DNA of 7,352 bases from Nanobdellota archaeon (GTDB taxonomy: Archaea > Nanobdellota > Nanobdellia > Woesearchaeales > B3-WOES). The notes under the pieces were generated by a model that saw only the letters and a list, made by a program, of their open reading frames with translations, searched no databases and was not told the DNA's origin. Both the position numbers and the translations under genes were made by a program. How positions within the stretch are numbered: position 1 is the stretch's first letter; each line of letters starts with the position of its first letter. The DNA lies in assembly GCA_023131705.1 (NCBI GenBank), contig JAGLZG010000074.1, positions 1 through 7,352 on the forward strand. Reading direction: 5' to 3'. Below are positions 1-5,884 of the stretch, piece by piece.

Positions 1-673
1 TTTGTTTCTTAATAAATTCAATAGTTTTATCTGTAATTTCTTTATTAAATAGATGAAATCCTCCTAATAAAACACAAATTTTATTTTCTTTGCAAATATG
101 CTTCGCATACTCTACAATATTACATATTCCTGCATGAGAACATCCTGAGATAATGGCTAAACCTTTACCTGTCTTTATAGCGATGGCAGAATCATCCAAA
201 ACAAAATCACCTTCCCCATTTCCTAAATATCCTACAGGTTCTTTTGCTTCAAAATCTGTTTTTCTTGGTATTTGGCCTAAAAATACAATTTTATCTTTTT
301 CAATCCAATATGGCTCTTTTGATAAGATCACTTTTGTCTTTTGTTTCAATTCATCTAAACCAATAGGACAACCGATTTCTCCAATTCCTTTAAAATATTT
401 TTTTTGAAAACAATCAGGATGCGCTAATAAATTTTTAACACCTGAGAAATCAATAAATCTTAGTCCTTCTGTATGATCTATATGGCCATGGCTTAAGATA
501 AGATAATCAATATTATCTAATTTTATTCCTGCTTTATTAGAATTTTTAATAATATCATCTGAATAAGAAACATCAAACAAGATTTTTCCATTATCTGTTT
601 TAATAAGCACACTAAAACCAGATTTTTCTTCTACATATTTTTCTAATTCGTTGTGTAAAATTGTTAGTTTCAT
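1..673 (-). CDS. COG1237-like metallo-beta-lactamase-fold hydrolase, C-terminus cut by window edge
   Basis: The first 224 codons of a metallo-beta-lactamase-fold enzyme are read without a stop to the left edge, so the end is missing. It begins MKLTILHNELEKY. The metal ligands are clear: SHGHIDHTEG at residues 61-70 gives H62, H64, D66 and H67; SGCSHAGI at 177-184 gives H180; GGFHLF at 204-209 gives H207. This arrangement (HxHxDH, GCSH, GGFH) is that of COG1237, the family holding the archaeal dihydropterin/RFA-P synthase-annotated proteins. The substrate cannot be read from sequence. It is a paralogue of the gene at 1254-1910, with the same start and ligand motifs but low identity between them. 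Its ATG overlaps the TGA of the 65-residue gene upstream (ATGA), so the two are probably translationally coupled. The missing part should carry the last histidine, seen as ACHCTQ in the paralogue. Confidence 0.87.
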   Translation of the reverse strand, partial: MKLTILHNELEKYVEEKSGFSVLIKTDNGKILFDVSYSDDIIKNSNKAGIKLDNIDYLILSHGHIDHTEGLRFIDFSGVKNLLAHPDCFQKKYFKGIGEIGCPIGLDELKQKTKVILSKEPYWIEKDKIVFLGQIPRKTDFEAKEPVGYLGNGEGDFVLDDSAIAIKTGKGLAIISGCSHAGICNIVEYAKHICKENKICVLLGGFHLFNKEITDKTIEFIKKQ

Positions 674-867
674 CTTAACTTTTCATTAATAATTCCATCA
701 GGCATCATATTATCTGAGTGATACAAACCTTTTTCTTCCATTTGATATCTTTTGCAATTTTTCCAGTTGTCTTTGCTTTCACAATATTGTTTTTTCCATC
801 TATCATCTAATTTGCCTTGTTCCTCAAATCTTCTTAATGGGCAATAATCAAGCCATTTGCAAGCCAT
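670..867 (-). CDS. Small four-cysteine protein of unknown function (65 aa)
   Basis: I do not recognise a named family. The 65-residue product is strongly charged and carries four cysteines: C3 and C9 in MACKWLDYCPLRR, then C28 (QYCES) and C38 (NCKRYQMEEKG). A conserved-looking tail follows, with HSDNMMPDG near residues 50-58. The cysteines and the aromatic/basic residues around them suggest a small metal-binding or Fe-S-binding fold (inference). There is no signal peptide or membrane segment. The ATG directly abuts the TAA of the DUF123 gene with no gap, and its stop overlaps the next ATG (ATGA). It is therefore locked between a nuclease-like gene and a metallohydrolase gene. This packing and the ordered sequence argue that it is a real gene rather than a chance ORF. 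Confidence 0.75.
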   Translation of the reverse strand: MACKWLDYCPLRRFEEQGKLDDRWKKQYCESKDNWKNCKRYQMEEKGLYHSDNMMPDGIINEKLR

Positions 868-1257
868 TTATATCTCTCTTAAATTTAATTTATTTATATT
901 TCTCAATGATTTTAACCTAAACAAATGAGAATAACATCTGCAGTCAGAGCATCCGAAATTCTTTATTGGTGTTTCAAACTTGTTTAAAAAACAAGCTGTT
1001 TTGCATTCTTGTTGCTTGTTTGCTTTTTTGTAAACAGCTTTTTCAATTTTTACATTTTTATTTGATAATAAATAATCTATATGCCATTTTAATTTTTTAT
1101 CTTTGCTTAAATGTCTTGCTATTCTTTTTTCAAGATTATTTTGCGCAGAGCCAACATAAACATATTTTCCTTTTTTAAAATTTATTTTGCCTAATGCTCC
1201 TATCTTTTCTTTAATATCTTTCCTTACATTGATTATTAAGCAATAGATTCCTCTCAT
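868..1257 (-). CDS. DUF123 / Uri-superfamily GIY-YIG-like endonuclease
   Basis: This is a 129-residue stand-alone DUF123 protein (PF01986, COG1833), a family related to GIY-YIG nucleases. In some archaea the domain is fused to endonuclease III. Visible landmarks are GIY at residues 3-5, an invariant-looking glycine near 20-23, YVYVGSA at 32-38, RIARHL at 45-50, WHIDYLL at 58-64, a candidate metal-binding E84, and the family signature FGCSDCRCYSHLF at 101-113 with its cysteine pair and histidine. All the motifs I associate with the family are present and the length is about normal, so it looks intact. Nuclease activity is inferred from the superfamily; its biological substrate is not established to my knowledge. 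The ATG overlaps the TGA of the metallohydrolase upstream (ATGA). A [4Fe-4S] uracil-DNA glycosylase lies further upstream in the same direction. Confidence 0.92.
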   Translation of the reverse strand: MRGIYCLIINVRKDIKEKIGALGKINFKKGKYVYVGSAQNNLEKRIARHLSKDKKLKWHIDYLLSNKNVKIEKAVYKKANKQQECKTACFLNKFETPIKNFGCSDCRCYSHLFRLKSLRNINKLNLREI

Positions 1258-1910
1258 ATTTCTATAACATCCCCTGCTCTTATTTCCCTAAACTGCTTTG
1301 GAAACCTTTCTTTTATTTCATTCATATACTGGGTGCAATGGCATGCTCCTATTATCTCAATATCTCTTAAAGCATCAAGATCAGAAAAGCCATGAAATCC
1401 ACCGATAATAGCGTATATCTTTCCATACTTTTTAGCTATTTCTAATATCTTGTCAACACCCGGATGAGAGCATCCAACAACAACTATGATTCCTTTATTT
1501 GTTTTTAATATTAATGCTTGCTCATCTGGCTCATTCTTTATTAATCCTGTTGTGTATATATTTTCAGTTATTTCTTGTTCACTTTTAATTTCTTTTATTT
1601 CTGCTCTTTTTCTTATCTCATTTTTAAAATGTTCAGAAAATGAATTAAGCACAAAAACCTCTGATTTATTATTCAGTTCTAATACATCAAATAATCCGCC
1701 TGTATGGTCCCAGTGCTGATGTGATATAACAATAACATTAATATCCCTGACTTCATATCCTAATTCTTTTATATTATATAATAAACCAGGGCCTTCACAG
1801 CCAGTATCAAACAAAACCTTTTTGCCATTTTCTTCTATTAAACAGGAAAATCCCCATCCTGACTTTAAATTAGGGTTTGCTTCATTATTGTATATGATTG
1901 TCAGTTTCAT
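1254..1910 (-). CDS. COG1237-like metallo-beta-lactamase-fold hydrolase (218 aa)
   Basis: This is a complete metallo-beta-lactamase-fold protein. Ligands are H64, H66, D68 and H69 in SHQHWDHTGG, H149 in VGCSHPGVD, H173 in GGFHGF, and a late histidine H191 in ACHCTQ. It ends in RAGDVIEI, the usual C-terminal strand of COG1237. LFDTG at 33-37 is the typical first-strand motif. Members are annotated as metal-dependent hydrolases or as dihydropterin phosphate synthases of methanopterin biosynthesis; the true substrate here is open. At 218 residues it is on the short side for the family, with a compact middle region. The ATG follows the TGA of the DUF169 gene with no gap. A strong GGGGTGAT site inside that gene's last codons sits seven bases before the ATG, which fixes the start and points to coupled translation. 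Confidence 0.92.
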   Translation of the reverse strand: MKLTIIYNNEANPNLKSGWGFSCLIEENGKKVLFDTGCEGPGLLYNIKELGYEVRDINVIVISHQHWDHTGGLFDVLELNNKSEVFVLNSFSEHFKNEIRKRAEIKEIKSEQEITENIYTTGLIKNEPDEQALILKTNKGIIVVVGCSHPGVDKILEIAKKYGKIYAIIGGFHGFSDLDALRDIEIIGACHCTQYMNEIKERFPKQFREIRAGDVIEI

Positions 1911-2456
1911 TCATTCATCACCCCTACAAGGAAAAACAACTGCAATTTCATTTTCCCTGAATACTCTTTTTCTACTTCCACCGCACCCTACTGAAAGATT
2001 CGGCTGATTAGTCACATATGGAAAAGCGCATAGTTCTCCGCACATAGCCCCAATTCCTGAAACCTGGCCTATTATTCTTTTACCTGTTTTGCTGGAATAT
2101 TCCCTGACTTTTCTCATTATTTCATCCGGGTAACCAAAATAAACAGTTAAATCTGGATTTTTTAATTCCGGAGCTAAATGAAAAACTTTTTGTCCTTGTA
2201 TCCTCTTTGTGCTATCTAAATATTGTTTGGCTTTTTCTTCATTTACTGCATCACTCCAACCAATTAAAGTAGTTTCTAAATCAGCAGGCTTATCATAACC
2301 TAATTTAAATAAAGCCAAAGGACATGAAATACTGTTTTTTCCAATAAAAATTTCTTTTCCTTCTCTGGCTTCTTTTGCCCATTCACAAAATTTTTTAGAT
2401 TGTCTTTCAACTTTTTTAAAATCCTCATCTAAAATTTCAATCATTAAAGTGTACAT
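1911..2456 (-). CDS. DUF169 family protein (COG2043)
   Basis: A 181-residue protein of the DUF169 family, whose function is unknown. Signature stretches are SCPLALFKLG at residues 44-53, VYFGYPDEI near 105-113, and the cysteine-rich core GAMCGELCAFPYVTNQ at 136-151 followed by SVGCGGSRKR at 155-164. Cysteines 45, 139, 143, 158 and 177 could bind a metal or cofactor (inference). No membrane segments are seen. I place the start at the ATG at 2456 because GGTGG lies five bases ahead of it. A TTG at 2468 in the same frame would add only MVVN, would overlap the upstream stop, and lacks a site of its own. The gene begins two bases after the stop of the MinD/ferredoxin ATPase, so the two are very probably co-expressed and may act together. 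Confidence 0.9.
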   Translation of the reverse strand: MYTLMIEILDEDFKKVERQSKKFCEWAKEAREGKEIFIGKNSISCPLALFKLGYDKPADLETTLIGWSDAVNEEKAKQYLDSTKRIQGQKVFHLAPELKNPDLTVYFGYPDEIMRKVREYSSKTGKRIIGQVSGIGAMCGELCAFPYVTNQPNLSVGCGGSRKRVFRENEIAVVFPCRGDE

Positions 2457-2457
2457 A

Positions 2458-3297
2458 TTAACCACCAATTATATCTTTTATTATTCCTTTTATACTCTTA
2501 TCCTCAATTGGCTTACCTTTTGAATATGCCTCTAAAATCTCTTTTTTATATGGAATTTCAGCAATAATCTCTATTCTGTATTTTTTAGCTATCTTTTCAA
2601 TTAATTTTTTATCTCCAATATCTGCTCTGTTTAACACAACTTTTGCCGGAATTTTCAAAACTTTGCATAACTTTAATATCAAATCCAGATCGTGTGCTCC
2701 TAAAGGGGTTGGTTCTGTAACAGCTATAGCCAATTCACAGCCTAATAAGGCAGAGATTACATTGCAATGAGTTCCTGCTGCAGTATCTACCAGGATATGA
2801 TCATAGTTTTTTTCTGTTTTTGAGGAAAATTTCATTAACCCATTTACTATAACAGATGCCTCTTCATAGCCAATCCTCATCTCTGCTGTCAGCAAATCAA
2901 TCCCATGACCTTTCCCGGAATAGATTGTTCCTACTATCTGTTTGTCTTTGCTGATAGCTTTTGTGGGACATGCAAAAATGCACGTGCCGCAGCCATTGCA
3001 CAAATCCTTAACAAAGATAGGATTTCTTCCTTTTACAAAAACAATCGCATTTTCTCTGCATACTTCTTTACATCTTCCGCATTTAATACATTTAGTAAAA
3101 TCCCATTTTGGCATTAACTGAAAAATATCCTTTTCTTTTTCCCTTTTTATTGAAAGAATTAGATGGTCATTAGGGCAGTCTGTGTCTGCATCGATTAACA
3201 AAACTTTCTTTTTTTGCTTTGCTAATTCAACTGCCAGCGCTGTTGCTACTGTACTTTTTCCTGTTCCTCCTTTCCCGCCTGTAATTGCTATTCTCAT
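2458..3297 (-). CDS. MinD-superfamily P-loop ATPase with inserted double [4Fe-4S] ferredoxin domain (COG1149)
   Basis: A 279-residue cytoplasmic ATPase of the MinD/Mrp (SIMIBI) class. The deviant Walker A motif GKGGTGKST covers residues 8-16, with K9 the signature lysine. LLIDADTD at 33-40 is the switch-I-like motif, and ILVDTAAG at 168-175 the Walker B region. Between them sits a bacterial-type double ferredoxin: C70, C73, C76, C80 and C100, C103, C106, C110, each followed by the usual helix and the second by proline. TEPTPLGAHDL at 194-204 is a family hallmark. All eight cluster ligands are present, so two [4Fe-4S] clusters are expected. Members are commonly found in anaerobes and archaea, often as tandem pairs with NifX/NifB-like genes; here there is a single copy. 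Roles in Fe-S or metallocofactor assembly, or ATP-driven electron transfer, are proposed for relatives but unproven here. Confidence 0.93.
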   Translation of the reverse strand: MRIAITGGKGGTGKSTVATALAVELAKQKKKVLLIDADTDCPNDHLILSIKREKEKDIFQLMPKWDFTKCIKCGRCKEVCRENAIVFVKGRNPIFVKDLCNGCGTCIFACPTKAISKDKQIVGTIYSGKGHGIDLLTAEMRIGYEEASVIVNGLMKFSSKTEKNYDHILVDTAAGTHCNVISALLGCELAIAVTEPTPLGAHDLDLILKLCKVLKIPAKVVLNRADIGDKKLIEKIAKKYRIEIIAEIPYKKEILEAYSKGKPIEDKSIKGIIKDIIGG

Positions 3298-3302
3298 TTA
3301 TA

Positions 3303-4040
3303 CTATACCATCTGACCTAAAAAACTGATTAACAAAACACACAATACTCCTAAAATAATACTAACAATGCCTACTTTTAAATTTTGTCTTATTTGTGCCG
3401 CTGGAATCAATTCTTCTACTGAAATATATGTCATAAAACCTGCTGCAAGTGCAAGTGATGCTCCTAATAAGTTTTGTGATGCTCCTTTTAAGATAAAATA
3501 TCCAAAAATAAAACCAAATACCTCAAATAATATTGTTCCTGTTGTTATGATAAAAGATTTCATTCTCTTTTTAGTTAAGCCATATAAGGGAACAATTGTT
3601 GCAATATTTTCTGGGACATCTTGTGCTGCAATTCCTAATGCTATCATTATTCCTAATGCAGGTGTTAGAGCAAATCCAGTTCCAATTGCCAGGCCTTCTG
3701 GCAGGTTATGCAGCGCCATGCCAATAACAAGCATTGTAACACTTCTTTTAACAGAAGGTTTTTCTTTTTTAAGCAGCTGGGGGTTTATATGAGGCAGGAT
3801 CCTATCAATAATCCGCATTATTATTATTCCAAGAAAAAAAGAGATTATAATCAAATAAAAAGAGGTAATTTTTAGACCTTCTGGTATTAATTGAAAAAAA
3901 GAAATACCTAACATCATTGAAGCTGCAAATGCCAGAGAACCATATAAAATAATTCTTTTTGGCTTTTTTATTAATCCAATTAAAGAACCTAAAGTTTGTC
4001 CAACAAATATCAATAATATTATTAATAATATGTTTTTCAT
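3303..4040 (-). CDS. ZIP-family metal transporter, GufA/BbZIP-like
   Basis: This is an integral membrane protein of 245 residues with about eight hydrophobic segments, the usual ZIP architecture. Transport-site residues are H111, N112, P114 and E115 (HNLPEGLAIG, TM4) and Q140, D141, P143 and E144 (QDVPENIA, TM5), with a glutamate pair E209/E210 in TM6 (SVEELIP) and a QLIPEG motif in TM2. The Q-D-x-x-E set in TM5, instead of H-E-x-P-E, matches the binuclear site described for Bordetella ZIPB and GufA-type members. The protein should import divalent metals such as zinc or iron; specificity cannot be told. The TM3-TM4 loop (about residues 82-100) is short, basic and has few histidines. The start overlaps the uracil-DNA glycosylase stop (ATGA), and the stop lies five bases before the MinD/ferredoxin gene. 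Confidence 0.92.
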   Translation of the reverse strand: MKNILLIILLIFVGQTLGSLIGLIKKPKRIILYGSLAFAASMMLGISFFQLIPEGLKITSFYLIIISFFLGIIIMRIIDRILPHINPQLLKKEKPSVKRSVTMLVIGMALHNLPEGLAIGTGFALTPALGIMIALGIAAQDVPENIATIVPLYGLTKKRMKSFIITTGTILFEVFGFIFGYFILKGASQNLLGASLALAAGFMTYISVEELIPAAQIRQNLKVGIVSIILGVLCVLLISFLGQMV

Positions 4041-4609
4041 TTTTGTACTTGTCCTATTATATTTCCTAACTTTATAAAATCTTTTTTAAGTATATCAAAC
4101 ATATTATTGTGGTAACATGCAACAGCAGGATGATACAATGGAATAATTTTAATTTTGTCAAAATCTAGTTCAGCTTCAAATACTTTACTATGTATATCAC
4201 TAATCTTGGAAAATTCCAGATCAAATTTATTAAATATTTCCTTGGAGGCATATTTACCAAGTGTCAAAATGATTTTTGGTTTTAATATATTTATCTGCCT
4301 GTCCAAGTATTTTATGCAAGAATTAATTTCATCCCTGCTTGGATTGTGGTTTCTTGGTGGATGGCATTTTAAAATATTGGTTATATAAATATCATCTCTT
4401 TTTAGGTTTATTAAGCCTAACAGTTGATCTAAAATCTTTCCTGCTTCTCCAATAAAAGCTCTGCCTCGAATATCCTCATTATAACCAGGAGATTCTCCTA
4501 TAACCAGTATATTTGCATCAACTGAGCCATCCCCAACAAGAGGTTTGTTTCTTGTTTTCCATAATTCACATTTTTTGCAGTTATTAATCTCTATGCCTAG
4601 TCCTTCCAT
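4037..4609 (-). CDS. Family-4 uracil-DNA glycosylase, [4Fe-4S]
   Basis: This enzyme removes uracil from DNA as the first step of base-excision repair; family 4 (UDGa) is found in archaea and many thermophilic or anaerobic bacteria. Numbering is from the upstream in-frame TTG at 4648. Motif A is GESPGYNEDIRGRAFIGEAG (51-70), motif B contains HPAVACYH (173-180), and the four cluster cysteines are C24, C27, C95 and C111 in the expected CxxC...CHPPRN...C arrangement. LTLGKYA (128-134) is a typical core strand. I prefer the ATG at residue 14 (position 4609, 190 residues). The TTG at 4648 has AAAAGG immediately beside it, giving no usable spacing, and the family normally begins about ten residues before the first cysteine. 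The gene is separated from the upstream transporter by a palindrome-rich gap and overlaps the next transporter by ATGA. Confidence 0.92.
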   Translation of the reverse strand: MEGLGIEINNCKKCELWKTRNKPLVGDGSVDANILVIGESPGYNEDIRGRAFIGEAGKILDQLLGLINLKRDDIYITNILKCHPPRNHNPSRDEINSCIKYLDRQINILKPKIILTLGKYASKEIFNKFDLEFSKISDIHSKVFEAELDFDKIKIIPLYHPAVACYHNNMFDILKKDFIKLGNIIGQVQK

Positions 4610-4653
4610 TAATTTCTCTTTAGATTTATTTATTTCTATTTTAATCAACCTTT

Positions 4654-4663
4654 TGACATGTCA
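4654..4663. promoter_or_regulatory. 10-bp perfect palindrome TGACATGTCA
   Basis: TGACATGTCA is its own reverse complement and sits just outside the uracil-DNA glycosylase reading frame, about 45 bases before its preferred ATG. Its last three bases are shared with the first arm of the neighbouring 9-bp hairpin. It could be a small operator for a dimeric regulator controlling the downstream genes (inference). A 10-bp palindrome can also arise by chance, but its place among two further inverted repeats makes it worth recording. Confidence 0.4.
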
Positions 4664-4681
4664 GAAATCAAAGATTTCTGA
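4661..4681. repeat. Perfect hairpin, 9-bp stem and 3-nt loop
   Basis: The arms TCAGAAATC and GATTTCTGA are perfect reverse complements around a three-base loop (AAA on the plus strand). The element lies in the intergenic space after the ZIP transporter stop and before the uracil-DNA glycosylase. It is six bases from a second, longer hairpin of the same design. No long U-run follows it in the transcribed direction, so it is not a canonical intrinsic terminator. It may instead protect or process the mRNA, or act as an operator (inference). Confidence 0.6.
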
Positions 4682-4687
4682 GCATAC

Positions 4688-4712
4688 TCAAAAACCACTA
4701 TGTGGTTTTTGA
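4688..4712. terminator. Perfect hairpin, 11-bp stem, enclosing a stop codon; possible terminator or mRNA element
   Basis: The arms TCAAAAACCAC and GTGGTTTTTGA pair perfectly around a three-base loop. In the minus-strand transcript the left arm encodes the last codons of the upstream ZIP transporter, and its TAG stop begins in the loop. Five uridines occur inside the second arm rather than after it, so this is only a weak match to a bacterial intrinsic terminator. It could attenuate transcription or separate the message for the transporter from that of the glycosylase. Both hairpins here start TCA and end TGA with three-base loops, as if they were two copies of one kind of element. Confidence 0.45.
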
Positions 4713-5432
4713 TAAAATAATAATCACAGCTACAATTATTCCTGCAGCTAAAGCCAGCAATGTGTATCTTTTACTTTCTTCTTCTACTTTTGGCAATAAA
4801 TGTGTAGCTCCAACATAAACTAATGCTCCTGCTGAAAGTGATAATAAGATTCCCAGTGCTGATGGGGTGAGCCTGCTGATGAATGGCCAGGATACCAAAG
4901 CTCCTAATGGTGTTGTTATTGCTGCTGCTAAAAAAGCATATAATGATGACTTCTTTTTACTAAATCCGGATTTTATTAAAAGCAAAAAAGTCACTATCCC
5001 TTCGGGAAACTCATGCAAAACCATTCCAACTGCCGCTAAGATTCCAGTGAATATGCTCACACTAAAGATTACAGAATAAATAACTCCATCTATAAATGAA
5101 TGGAAACCTATTCCTATTGCAGGTATCACCCCAAAAGCATAATTTCTGCATTTACTTTCACCGCACACAAACCCTTTTAAGAATCTGTTAAATATATGAA
5201 GAGTTAAGAAACCTATCAATAAGAAAACAGGAGCATACTTGCTCATTTCAAAAGATTTTGGTATTATATGCATAAAAGATACAGAGATAAGAACACCAGC
5301 AGCAAAAGACATGAAATAAACAACATTCCTTTTTCCCCATTTTGCAAACTTGTTTATAACATAAATTCCTATTGTGGTAACTATACAAGCCAAAAATGCT
5401 GCTGATATTGTTATTAAAAATATGTTTGCCAT
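4698..5432 (-). CDS. ZIP-family metal transporter, HSxxDG/HExPEG type
   Basis: This is a membrane protein of 244 residues with about eight hydrophobic segments, starting MANIFLITISAAFLAC. Metal-site residues are H55 in TM2 (SFMHIIPKSFE), H111, S112 and D115 in TM4 (FHSFIDG), H140, E141, P143 and E144 in TM5 (HEFPEGI), and H211 in TM6 (ATHLLPK). This ligand set differs from the second ZIP protein in the window, so the two are not recent duplicates and may prefer different metals (inference). A short loop near residues 87-98 carries C90 and C95, which could be a metal-sensing or docking site. GGGTGAT lies five bases before the ATG, a strong ribosome site in the RidA-transporter gap. The last four codons and the stop fall inside an 11-bp hairpin. 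Confidence 0.92.
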   Translation of the reverse strand: MANIFLITISAAFLACIVTTIGIYVINKFAKWGKRNVVYFMSFAAGVLISVSFMHIIPKSFEMSKYAPVFLLIGFLTLHIFNRFLKGFVCGESKCRNYAFGVIPAIGIGFHSFIDGVIYSVIFSVSIFTGILAAVGMVLHEFPEGIVTFLLLIKSGFSKKKSSLYAFLAAAITTPLGALVSWPFISRLTPSALGILLSLSAGALVYVGATHLLPKVEEESKRYTLLALAAGIIVAVIIILSKTT

Positions 5433-5437
5433 TTTAT

Positions 5438-5444
5438 ATCACCC
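5438..5444 (-). promoter_or_regulatory. Ribosome-binding site GGGTGAT of the first ZIP gene
   Basis: GGGTGAT is complementary to the 16S 3' end (GGAGGTGATC form) and lies five bases before the ATG at 5432. It confirms that start and gives this transporter an independent initiation site, 19 bases after the RidA stop. Confidence 0.7.
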
Positions 5445-5451
5445 TGTTATT

Positions 5452-5862
5452 TTATTTAAATTTTGCCGCAGTGACCTCAATTTCTACACAACACTCATCC
5501 TTAACAAAATTTGATACCCCTACAAGTGTGCTTGCAGGACGGCTATTTTTGAATACATCATCCCGGATTTTCGATATGATTTTAGAATCACTGATATTCT
5601 TTACAAATATTTGAACTTTCACAACATGATCCATAGTCATATCTGCCTCCTGGAGAATATCGGAGATTCGCGAAAAAACGAGCTCTGTTTGAGTTTTCGC
5701 GTCATTAGGGGCAACCACATTACCATCTAAATCCTGCGGAAGTTGGCCCGTAACAAATAAAAGTTCGGCATTGCCGAATGGAATAAGAACCCCTTGACTG
5801 TAAGATTTTGTAGGGATTCTTAAAGATTCAGGGTTAATACGTTTGATTTTATTCATTTTCAT
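5452..5862 (-). CDS. RidA/YjgF/YER057c/UK114 family protein lacking the catalytic arginine
   Basis: A 136-residue RidA-family protein, expected to be a trimer with its ligand site between subunits. Family landmarks are YSQGVLIPFG at 21-30, LLFVTGQLPQD at 34-44, QTELVFSRISDIL at 58-70, VVKVQIFVKNI at 80-90, and the signature SRPASTLVGV at 107-116. In enamine/imine deaminases of the RidA subfamily the arginine of PAR (R105 in E. coli) binds the substrate carboxylate; here that position is S111. True RidA deaminase activity on 2-aminoacrylate-type products is therefore doubtful, and another Rid subfamily function is likely. G+C by hand count is about 39% over the gene, against roughly 28-37% in stretches of the neighbours, so it may have been acquired. 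The second ATG (5856) sits nine bases after GGAGG and may be the true start; the first is only three bases away. Confidence 0.9.
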   Translation of the reverse strand: MKMNKIKRINPESLRIPTKSYSQGVLIPFGNAELLFVTGQLPQDLDGNVVAPNDAKTQTELVFSRISDILQEADMTMDHVVKVQIFVKNISDSKIISKIRDDVFKNSRPASTLVGVSNFVKDECCVEIEVTAAKFK

Positions 5863-5865
5863 TAT

Positions 5866-5870
5866 CCTCC
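5866..5870 (-). promoter_or_regulatory. Strong ribosome-binding site GGAGG of the RidA gene
   Basis: AAGGAGG is the best Shine-Dalgarno match in the window. It lies three bases before the ATG at 5862 and nine before the ATG at 5856, so spacing favours the second start, which would shorten the protein by two residues. The full GGAGG form contrasts with the GGTGA-type sites of other genes here. Confidence 0.7.
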
Positions 5871-5884
5871 TTATTTTTTTAATT

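Noticed and set aside
153..407. 84-codon open frame on the plus strand near the left edge
   Set aside because: It is antisense to the truncated metallohydrolase, which carries the full HxHxDH/GCSH/GGFH set; the plus-strand product is low-complexity and unrecognisable.
966..1178. Hydrophobic 70-codon plus-strand frame resembling a membrane peptide
   Set aside because: It is antisense to DUF123. Its phenylalanine/leucine richness is what the reverse strand of lysine-rich AT-rich codons gives.
3367..3792. 141-codon open frame on the plus strand
   Set aside because: It lies wholly antisense within the GufA-type ZIP gene, whose motifs are unmistakable. Its product has no recognisable domain, and all other supported genes are on the minus strand.
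4610..4648. N-terminal 13-residue extension of the glycosylase from a TTG codon
   Set aside because: No ribosome site at usable spacing before the TTG, and the family normally starts close to the first cysteine pair; the ATG at 4609 fits better.
4610..4660. Promoter for the uracil-DNA glycosylase gene
   Set aside because: The stretch is AT-rich with TATA-like runs, but I found no -35/-10 pair with proper spacing and no BRE plus TATA arrangement convincing enough to call.
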